From positions 1,488,001 to 1,552,000 of the forward strand of contig JAALGY010000011.1 of the NCBI GenBank assembly GCA_032358165.1: 64,000 bases of DNA, written 5' to 3'. The position numbers and the translations under genes were made by a program. Positions 55,521 through 64,000 of this stretch are shown piece after piece (within the stretch, counting starts at the first letter, position 1; each line of letters opens with the position of its first letter). Below the pieces are notes generated by a model that had not been told where the DNA came from, made no database searches, and was given only the letters and a program-made list of their open reading frames with translations. The stretch is from Diplosphaera chodatii. Taxonomy: Eukaryota > Chlorophyta > Trebouxiophyceae > Prasiolales > Stichococcaceae.

Positions 55521-58500
55521 TCACCTACTCAACCGATTGAAAGCAGCCTTGAGCGATACTTGCTCTGCTTTGCTGCTGGCTGCATCTGTATTGTCACTGA
55601 TATGACTGCTGTGCAATGGTCCATCGAAGTCTGGCCAGGCGCCGAGACCTGGTAAGATACATCAAAGCGTCACATGTCAAACTGCCATGTCCAAACGGCC
55701 AGCACTACGTGATGGCACGTTGGCTTGTTGAATGACATGGGCGTCTTGCACACTCACCTCTCCCCATCTCTGACTGAGCCTGTCGCTGCTCTTCCTCTCG
55801 TGCATGCTCCTCCTGCATCCACCCAACTCGCAGTAGTCATATATCTACATGTCTTGGGCACCACATACAGACATTGATGCCCACACCAAACGGACGCTTA
55901 CCTGCCGCTGCACAAAGTGCGCCAGCAGCCGATCAAAACCAATCTGCTTGGCTGCCGCTGCCTGCTCAAGAAAGAGGAGTGTGATGAACCCATGCAAGTG
56001 CATGCAGCGGCTTCTGCATCTGACGAATACTGATGCAGGCAGGCACCTCTGCGGGGGACTTGTCTGGCGCGCCATTGCCTGGCTGGCTGTGCGGCGGCGA
56101 CAGCTGCAGGAGCGCAGCCGTTGGCGCTGCATGCAGCCTGGCATGCAGCGTCCTGAATGCATCGCTTTGCGGCAACAGCTGCAGCAGGCCGTACATTGCC
56201 CTGCATAGGTGCTGAACACCTTTCACTACGCAGGCAACGGTGCTACACATGCTGCACTGGACTCCTGTGTATCAACCTAAAGGACCTGCAGTGACTGGAG
56301 CGTGGGTCCAAGGTGCAGGCAAAGGTGGTCACTGTAGGAGGTGGGGGTGGCGGCCGGGCTGCAGCAGGTGCAGGCGCAGGAAGGTGAAGGCGGGCGTCTC
56401 CAGCAGCCCCACCAGCCGGTCCACCTGCAACATGCGCAGACGTTCGCCTGCACCAACTCTGCAGCTTTCGCAGACTCCCATGTGGCCCTGACACCGCATC
56501 ACATGAATCACTGCGCCCGTGACATTGCAGCTCTCCTAAATGATCTATCAAGGCAGCGTCGGTCATGGGAGAGACTGCAGCAGCAGCAGCAGCAGCTGCA
56601 TCAGGACCTCCACAGTCACGGGGATCTCAGCAAATGCAGAGACGACGGCGGCAGCGTGCTCATATGCACGCGCCAGGAGGCACAGCGACAGTGTGGCGCC
56701 CGCCGAGTGCGCCCAGCTGCGGTACAGCGCCGCAAACAGGCGGCCCCCCTCTGCGCTCTGCAGCGCCCTCTGCAGCAGCCCCCGCAGCTCTGCCGCCTGC
56801 CAGACCCAGCAGCAGCTGGCTGACATCATGGTTCAAACTTCAAACGCACAAGTGGCCCTGAGGACCACTTAAAAGCGATGTGGATGCAATCATGCACACA
56901 TGTCATGTCCTCAGGGCGTGAGCGGCTTTGCCATGGCACCACACCTCGGGCACGGTGAGCAGCAGCAGGTTGAGGGCCTGCACCAGGGTGGCGGCAAAAC
57001 GCAGATCAGGCTCCTGCTCCAGGGCTGCCGCCAGGGCGCAGAACACGCGCTGCGCCCCCAGCCGCGCCGCCAGGCCCCGCACCTGGGGACCATGCCACAT
57101 TCACACCTGAGTCAGAGCCTTGCACGTGCCACGGTGCCGGCTCACAGCTGCTCGCCCCGACACCAAACCATGCTGTGGGGGCCGAACTCAAAGAGGAGCA
57201 GCATGCCGCCACCGTGCTGCGCCTCTTTCCACAGGGCCCCGCACCGTGCTCACATGCACCAAGCATGTGAGCAGCCAGCAAGAAGCTGGATCACAGGATG
57301 TCAGGGCGCGCACCACGGAGGCGCCTCGGCGGGCGAGCAGGCGGGCGCCAGGCGGCCCCTGGAACTGCGCCACCAGCGCCTCCACCACCCGCCGGAACTG
57401 CTCCTCGTCCTCCGCCACCGTCGCCTGCGCGACTGGCAGGACACGAGTACAGCAGGCGCACCGCTCACCTCGCACGACGCACTGGAAAGTGCTGAAGATG
57501 GAGCATCAGGCCTGGTCTTTGATGGGCTCCATTCGGGGGGCGGTGCCACCAGAGCCCAGGTAGCGGACAGGCCCTGCTGGGGCCAACCCACCAGGGCGCA
57601 GATGGCCTCGGTGGCGACGGCGGGGCTGGGCGCCGCCAGCGCGGCCAGCAGCGGCGGCAGCAGCAGCGGGGTGTGGGCCAGCACCCGGCGCCGGGCGCAC
57701 CCCAGCAGCCCCGCCGCCCATGCCAGCGCCGCCAGCCGCGTCGCATCCGCCTGCGCACCCACGGCGATCCACCAGACTCACGACAAGCACCACACTGGGC
57801 AGCTGACCATGCAGGCGCCGTAGTTCTGTATCAGTGCCAGTGCCCTTCCTGCGGCGGCACACCCATGCAGCAGCATGGCCTGGCACCCACCGTGCTGCTG
57901 AGCTGGCCACCGATGACGAGGAGCAGGTCCGCAACCTCCAGCCGCTCTGCCTCGGCCTCTGCTGCAGAGCTCACCAGCTGTAGGAGCTCGTTGTTGGCGT
58001 CCTGGGCTGCCTGCAACAGACACCGCCAGGGCCCACATAGGTGATTGCAGCACATTGCAGCTACAGTGCCATGCGGAATGATCACACTGATGAGGCCCGT
58101 TCCGCATGTTGCGTCCACTGCCCTGAACACTCAATCCTGTGCTCCCGCTCATACCTGTGCAATCTCAGTGGCTGGATGCGCAATGCAGGGCAGCACAGCC
58201 GCCAGTACTGGTGCCGCCAGCGGCAGCATCTCCTGCTGAGCCAAAGATACAAAGCCCGCCAGCCATCGCAGCGCAAGCGCTCGAGTCCCCGCATCTGCAC
58301 AAGGAGACTGCTCAGCTGAGATGCAACAGACCATGCTGCAACAGATTTGCAACCACGATGTCTTGTTTGAGAGAGTGGAAGTGCATGCAAAGCATGCAAG
58401 CGGAAGGAGAGGTAGGGCTGACCTTGTGATTGTGCATAGTCGACAAGGATGCGGGTCAGGGCTGCGAAGTCCACATTGCGGGTTGCCTCAATCTCCACAT

Positions 58501-60032
58501 AGAAATCCTGCAAGAGAGCAATGTTGTCACTGTGACAGCACATCAAACCCTCGCAGACATCAACCTGCCTCTGCCCATCACCTCACAACGACGGGACATA
58601 CATTTGGAGGATAAAACCAAGTTGAGACCACCTGCAGAGTCTTCAGCACTGCCTGGCGCAGTTCTCGATTGGGGTCTGATACCATCGCTAGCAGCGGTCC
58701 AAGCAGCTGGGGCAGCGCTGGCAGCAGGTCTGAGTCGGGCACACTGCACGACGCAGTGCCAGTGCACTTCGCATGTCTGTACACTGTGTGCATGAAGCAC
58801 CAGTAGCGCATGGAGTGTACGTGCATTTGCAGAGAGGCATGGCGCACCTGTCAAGAACAGCAACCCAGGACACGAGGAACTGCCGCTTATAAGGGTTGAC
58901 GACCTGCACATGCCGCCAGCGTTTTGGGCCCAGCTAAATGGTGCAGCTCGTACTGGTTATCACGGGTAAGCAAAAGCATTGATCATAGCATGCTTGGGAG
59001 CTGCAGCAAGGGAAGGGCAAACATACCGTCAAGTACTCCCGCAGCACGGGCACAAATGCCAAAACATCGAAGCTGGGGCTGGCTGTGATGATGTCCTGCA
59101 CAGTGTCGAAAGTGCGGCACATAAAAGCAGTGTTTCATGTCGAAGGCACAGCTTGCCAAGTGTAGGTGGCGCAAGTTTGCTGTCGTTCAAATCACCATGG
59201 GACCTGGGCGCCGCACCTTTATGAGGTTGTCCAGGAACTGGGCGGCGTTCTGGACGTTGCGTTCTGAGTCGGCGCATAGTTTGAACAGCGCCTCGAACAC
59301 CTCTGGGAAAAAGGTGATGAACTCCTCCCGTGCGACTTTGGCTATGTTGTACAGCGCCTGCAGGCGGCATGGCGTGCGCCGTGATTGTGCAACCATGGCT
59401 GTCCAGCACCACAAGCGTCTGGGACTGCGGCAGCTGCAGCAGCACTGATTGGTATGTCAGTAAGGCTGCACAGGGCACCTCGCAGGCGTGGTAGCGCACG
59501 CGGCTGTCCTGGTCTGTGAAGGAGTCGAGCACAGGCGGCACGATGGCCTGGAGGTGTGCGGAACCAGAGTCGCCCAGTCCCACCGCCGCAGCGGCCAGGC
59601 ACAGCAGGCCGCCCTTGCGCTGGTTCGCCTGCGGGCTCAGCGCATAGTCCTGCAGGCAGGATGCCACCAGGTGCGTGCTAGTTGTTGAAGACCTCAATCT
59701 CGCATCGAGCAGTCTGCTGCATGCCTGCCGCCATGCTGATGATCGCATCCACCTCAGCAAGCTTCGTGATGATGGCGCCAATGCGCGCATCGTTGCCTGC
59801 TGCCACGAGCTTCTTCATGATCTGCAGCAGCAACATGTACAGTGTGACATTGCATGGCACGAGAGCAGACTGCGCAGGTCGTGTGCGTTTCAGTAACAAT
59901 ACACCGCTTCGTGTCCCCGTCTGTTCCAAAGGCTCTAACCTGCTCCACCTCCAGCGCTGCATGCTTGCGTTTGTCGTACAGCTTGTCGCCGATTCCACGC
60001 AGCACAGTCTGCGGCAACAGCGGATCGGCCAT
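55521..60032 (-). CDS. VAC14: VAC14, HEAT-repeat scaffold of the Fab1/PIKfyve complex
   Basis: Scaffold that holds Fab1 kinase and Fig4 phosphatase on the vacuole/endosome to control PI(3,5)P2. Starts MADPLLPQTVLRGIGDKLYD at 60032, then KRKHAALEVEQIMKKLVAAG. HEAT-repeat exons follow: QANQRKGGLLCLAAAAVGLG, FTDQDSRVRYHACEALYNIA, SERNVQNAAQFLDNLIK, SFDVLAFVPVLREYL, NPYKRQFLVSWVAVLD, MVSDPNRELRQAVLKTLQ, VDFAALTRILVDYAQSQ and LAAPVLAAVLPCIAHPATEI. The Vac14-specific C-terminal half has ALEQEPDLRFAATLVQALNL, GRLFAALYRSWAHSAGATLS, VDRLVGLLETPAFTFLRLHL, YGLLQLLPQSDAFRTLHARL and QIGFDRLLAHFVQRQ. Two last exons (EEHAREEEQRQAQSEMGRG and 55521-55648, ending LKAAFNRLSR) fit in phase but are the least certain. 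Order and content match the whole family. Confidence 0.92.
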
Positions 60033-60821
60033 GCTGCGGATCGCGGAACAGATTCGCTATTGGACCACCCGCTTTTCCTGCCCACGCTCTCTACACGTCC
60101 CCTTGCTGCTGCCGATGTTGTTCAAATTTCACGGACAAGCGATGCAACTGCTGCAGCGACGGCGCATGCTGCTGCTGCTTTTATCAATGCAACAGCGTGT
60201 CCGGGTTGGCTCGCCACAAAACTTGCAGAGAAACCAAGCTGCTCAGCAGACCTGCAGGAATGCAAGGCACAGACACGTTGCAGTACCAGCTGCACCTTCA
60301 GTTGTTGGATCTGCCACACTGGGTTGTTCAATGCATGTGGTCGATCGCTCGCAGGTCGCTGAATCTGCCCACACGTACACAAATCATCTCTTGAATGCTG
60401 TCCTGACGCTGCAGGTGTCCTATATCAGCCAAAAAATGCTGCTGCACCCGTCGTGACCTAAGCACCCTTCCCGCCAGAAAATGCTTGCCCCCAGGCTAAC
60501 AGGGAGTGCAGTGTGCCCTAGTCAGCCGGAGAAAATACCCAGGCTAACAGTTTTACAGCAAATTTTTGCCGCGCTCTTAATCCGTTTAATAGTTTGCCGG
60601 CATTCTCAGCACGGCACACCGTCTTTCCACCCCGCGTTCTCCGTACTTCACTGCGATGTTCCGTATTCCTCTCACGCGGTCCCCGTAATCGTTACCAGCG
60701 GTCACCCCGGCCGCCGTGCCGCACGCGACGCGCGGCCCTTCTGCGCGGGCCATCTCCACCGTCATGCTAAGCTGCCGCGCGCTGGCCGGCCTCCGTGTTG
60801 GGCGGTCGGCAGTCAACAGCT

Positions 60822-60845
60822 ATTCTAGCAGCGATTCTAGCAGCG
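60822..60845. repeat. 12-bp tandem duplication
   Basis: ATTCTAGCAGCG occurs twice in a row (60822-60833 and 60834-60845) in the VAC14/ECO1 intergenic region. Confidence 0.9.
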
Positions 60846-61084
60846 CGGCGTCGGTTGCCCGTCATTGGCGGCGTGCTGATACTGCGTCGTGTTATATGAC
60901 CCCACGCAAAGCCAGACGCTGCCCGCGCTCGGGTGCCTGCTGTTGATGCCGCTTCAGCGGCACGTGCCTTCACCTTGCTGTCCCTTGACACCCCTGTTGT
61001 CACAGTACCAACCCCTTGACGGGTCCGCAACCCAACCATGACGCCCGTATTAAATCAGATATTTCCAATGCCTGGGGGCCTACC

Positions 61085-61094
61085 TATATAAATA
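61085..61094 (+). promoter_or_regulatory. TATA-box candidate for ECO1
   Basis: TATATAAATA lies about 200 bases upstream of the ECO1 start codon in an otherwise GC-rich region and is the best TATA-like match there. Use is inferred. Confidence 0.4.
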
Positions 61095-61291
61095 CACGGT
61101 TAAGAATTTGAATGGCGCCAACGCAGGTGCTAAGCATACCCACTCCACTTCACACTTTGCGCCTGTGCGGCGATCGGTATTGATCTGCTGGCCATTGCCT
61201 ACCGCGCGTGACCTGAGCGGATGTGCAGACGGGCCAGGTCGCGGTATAGCGTTGTGCAGCGGATGCTTCGCTGTTGATCACCCCTCGGCAC

Positions 61292-63593
61292 ATGATTGGC
61301 CAAGAGGCCAGCAAGCGGCAAGAAACACCCAAAGCACACGCCACAATCTCCTCGCACACTGCTGTGCCCAGTGACCAGCCGGTCTTCGCAGCGCTGAAGG
61401 AGCCTGTGACCAGGGTGTTCGCACGCAAGAAGCGCACCAGGCGAGGCGGACTGTAGCCGACTGCTCTGTGTCAGACTGGTGGTGTCAGCATGCCAACTCT
61501 CAGGTGCATGCCCTGCCTCTTCAGGCCTGAAGCACACGGAGACAACCCGCCGGCTACGAGCCCAACCTGCACCGCCATCCACATCCCGCCACCTCGACAG
61601 CGGGCAATCAAGCCGACGCCTTCAGGTCGGCGATCCACAGCATATGCCGGCAAGGCGACGCCCAGCAGACCGCCGACGGGTGCCAAGAAGGCGACACAGC
61701 TGTACCTCAACTGTGGCCAGGTGAGTAGGTTGTGACTGCAGAAATAAGAGGGAACACTGGCTGTGTGGTGTTGCACAAAGCACAGCTGCCATCTGACCGT
61801 GTAAACGTCCATGCAGGCGGACTTCGACGGCACAACGTGCCCGCAGTGCGGCATGTACTATGCGCCTGGCAAGGAAGAGGACATGCGGGAGCATGCCAAG
61901 TACCATGCCAGCGTCACCCAGGGCATCATGGCACATGTGCGGAGGCTACGCTGCAGTGGCAGCTGCTCGCGGGCCCAGTGTCACCAGCATGACTGGCGTG
62001 CCGTTTTGGTGACAGACGGCCTGTCTGCTTTGCAGGGTCTACGAGATGCAGGCAACCTTCCCACAGCAGCGGGCCAGCGCAGGCTGGTGGTGGTAACCCA
62101 TGATCGCCAGCTGGGCACAGTGCAGAAAACGGTATGTGCTATCAGAAGCAACAGTGGCGCTGTTGCAGGCGTGCACCCTGAGCGGCACACTTTGGGCGCC
62201 CAACCAACAGTAGTCAATACACATGCAGGTGCAGCAGATCAGCGACATGGTGAACGAGCAGCTCAGTTTGCCAGACCCCAAGTGGCTGCTGTCAGTCAAC
62301 AGCAAGGTGAAGCTGTCACGCTCGGAGCAAGATGTTGCAGTATGAGTGCGTCGCAGATTAAGGCTCACAATGTTGGCGAATGCTGTGCAGATTTACCTCT
62401 GCATAGCTGGCGGGCGTTCGGGTACAGAGCAGATCGTGGGTGTTGCCGTCGCGCAGCGCATCACACGTGCATGGCGATGCACGGACGAGCAGCAGCAGGC
62501 AATGCCAGCAGTGGTGGGGAAAGCAGGCAGCAGCCCAGCCACTGCCGGCCAGCGCAGCAGCCTGCTCTGCTCTCGGAAGCGTCCAAAGCCAGTGGGCTTT
62601 GCAGCAGACAGCGAGGATACTGACAGGCAGGCAGCGCAGTCAGGGTGCTGCACGCCTGAACAGCGCAGCTTTGCCCCAGGCGATGCTGCGTCTCCCTTGG
62701 GCACTTCGACGTCGAATGCACAGGGTGATCCCGTGGCAGTTGCAGCACCGCTGGCAACTCCCTGCAGACTGATATTTGACAGCAACCAGCAGCACACGGC
62801 AGGCGGCAGCTCAGCCAGGGGGAGAAAGCTGGACACTCTGGCTCGTTGCTGGGGCAGAAGAAAGTCAGCAGGGGCCAGCAGCAGCACACCAGCGCAGCCA
62901 GCAGCTTTGGGTGTCCCTGCTCCGCAGCAGCTGCATTGCAGACTGGCAGCGGCAGCTGATGGCGAGGTGACAAGCCCTGAGGTGCTGCGGCAACCCCTCA
63001 CCCCGCTGCCGGTGGCCACCCCGGCATCTGCAGGTGCCAGTGAGCCCCCAGCCGCTTGTGCGAGTGACATCCCGCCTGCATCTCGCTGCCTGGAGGCCGC
63101 TCAGGGCAGCACAGCATCAGCCGCCAGGGCAGCAGGCCCGCTGCCACCTTTAGACGCCTTGGTAGCGTCTCGGGTGGCATCCAGCGGTCCCGCAGCAGCG
63201 CCACCATTGCAGCACGTCCAGGGGCAGCTGGAACGGCCTGTCCAGCAGCGCATGTGCTGGGAGCGTGCTGATTGTGGCATGCGGGCACTGTGGGTGGCAG
63301 TGGGCTCACGGCGCCAAGGCATCGCCAGGGACCTGCTTGATGCTGCCAGGTGCTGGCTGACTGACATGGAGGCTCAAGCCTGCTGGAAAGAGTTCAGCTA
63401 TCCTGCATTGCACCTCCGCAGTGATCTCAAGCAAACAAGCCTTCTGCCTGCCTGCAGGCAGGACATGGTTTATGGCTATCTGCTGCGGCATGACCAGGTG
63501 GCGTTCTCGCCGCTGACGCAAGAGGGCCTGCGCTTTGCGCAGGCGTATGTAGGCCGGCCTGACGTCCTTTTGTACAATGACCAAATACCGTAA
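61292..63593 (+). CDS. ECO1: ECO1/CTF7 (ESCO) cohesin acetyltransferase
   Basis: Acetylates the SMC3 cohesin subunit to establish sister-chromatid cohesion in S phase. Exons 61292-61452 and 61525-61720 join in phase to a third starting at 61817. The Pro/Arg-rich N-terminus ends QLYLNCGQ. The C2H2-type zinc finger is ADFDGTTCPQCGMYYAPGKE with DMREHAKYH. Then VQQISDMVNEQLSLPDP. The acetyltransferase core follows: IYLCIAGGRSGTEQIVGVAV, CGMRALWVAVGSRRQGIARD (the acetyl-CoA RxxGIA loop), and YGYLLRHDQVAFSPLT near the end. Between the VGVAV strand and CGMRALW about 240 residues of Ser/Ala/Pro-rich sequence stay open, a much longer insertion than in plant CTF7. Segment 63350-63458 (CWLTDMEAQ...) is probably an in-frame intron, because removing it restores the family spacing. 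Confidence 0.87.
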
Positions 63594-64000
63594 GCAGAGG
63601 TGAACGGGAGTTCCAGTGTACAAGGACGACCCTGCACCACTGAGGCAGGTGCCTAATGACTTTCCGGGTGTGAAACAAACAGGCGCCCAGGCCTGTGCAC
63701 GTCATGACTGAGCCAATTGGTACGGTATGCGACATGCCGGCATTGATCGGGCGCGGCAATCACAAGCCGATACGATGCATATGTTACTCAAGCCTACATC
63801 GACAGGATACACTGAAAAGAACGGCAGATGCTGGAGCACAAACACATGGCTCACCTGGTGCTGACTGGACGACTTCCAACAGCCGTGTGGTGTCACATGC
63901 ATGGTGCAGCTTTGGTGGTGCAGCACATACTGGCCGGCCAAACCCATCTCAACGTGGATTGCAACGTCTGTATGCATGCAAACTGCGCTGCTGTGGGTCG
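63594..64000. other. ECO1 downstream region to window end
   Basis: About 400 bases holding the ECO1 3' UTR. No TGTAA and no convincing exon seen. An open frame on the minus strand (63702-63977) has no recognisable protein. Confidence 0.4.

Larger units (their letters stand above)
60033..61291. other. Large divergent intergenic region, VAC14 / ECO1
   Basis: About 1.26 kb between opposite start codons. 60033-60470 is TGCA-rich like introns elsewhere. 60480-61080 has a different look: CpG-rich, with direct repeats CCCAGGCTAACAG (60490-60502 and 60538-60550) and a 12-bp tandem repeat. Two overlapping minus-strand open frames here (60586-60816 and 60767-61039) read as Arg/Ala-rich low-complexity protein and have no support. 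No terminal inverted repeats or transposase were found. Confidence 0.5.

Noticed and set aside
60586..61039. Two overlapping minus-strand ORFs as a transposon remnant
   Set aside because: The frames overlap each other, are Arg/Ala-rich and show no reverse transcriptase, integrase or transposase motif. No terminal repeats or target duplications were found.

Overview
The window looks like nuclear DNA of a green alga, most likely a trebouxiophyte-type chlorophyte. It carries nuclear genes for chloroplast proteins (two Lhca-type antenna proteins and PsaF, with transit peptides). Genes are split by many short introns of about 70-250 bp with GTGAGT/GTGCGT-type donors and TGCAG acceptors. Coding exons are GC-rich, and several 3' ends carry TGTAA, the chlorophyte poly(A) signal. 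I see no rRNA, tRNA, CRISPR array or clear transposon.

Layout (position, strand): SLC35B1-like nucleotide-sugar transporter 210-1711 (-); eIF4B-like glycine-rich protein 2230-4329 (-); CTF18 clamp-loader subunit 4809-10606 (+); Lhca 10973-13278 (-) head-to-head with a second Lhca 13550-14846 (+); DLST, the E2 of 2-oxoglutarate dehydrogenase, 15467-17705 (+); intronless PsaF 18138-18848 (+); unrecognised seven-exon membrane-type protein 19744-21681 (-); eIF3i 22336-23761 (-); ERO1 24414-27138 (+); 96-residue small protein 27422-27830 (-); DHHC palmitoyltransferase 28334 to about 30022 (+); predicted thylakoid protein 30438-32184 (-); MCTP (C2 domains plus membrane anchor) 32541-38564 (+); unrecognised helical protein about 38987-40252 (-); eIF3e 40317-42744 (+); CTR9 of the PAF1 complex 43156-50352 (-); plant-type cysteine-motif protein 51450-55063 (+); VAC14 55521-60032 (-); ECO1/CTF7 cohesin acetyltransferase 61292-63593 (+).

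Functionally the window mixes housekeeping systems: translation initiation (eIF3i, eIF3e, eIF4B-like), chromosome cohesion (CTF18, ECO1), photosystem I (two Lhca, PsaF), ER and endomembrane work (ERO1, SLC35B1, DHHC enzyme, MCTP, VAC14), transcription elongation (CTR9) and the TCA cycle (DLST). Many neighbours are divergent with short shared promoters or convergent with apparently overlapping 3' ends.

Exon models were built by hand, checking donor and acceptor dinucleotides and reading phase. Where every junction is in phase I give exon coordinates; elsewhere I say the model is partial. Family names rest on recognised motifs, not on a database search. I found no obviously new biological system. 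The most interesting items are the large insertion in the ECO1 acetyltransferase domain, the MCTP gene in an alga, the two phase-consistent genes of unknown function, and the compact PSI gene cluster.
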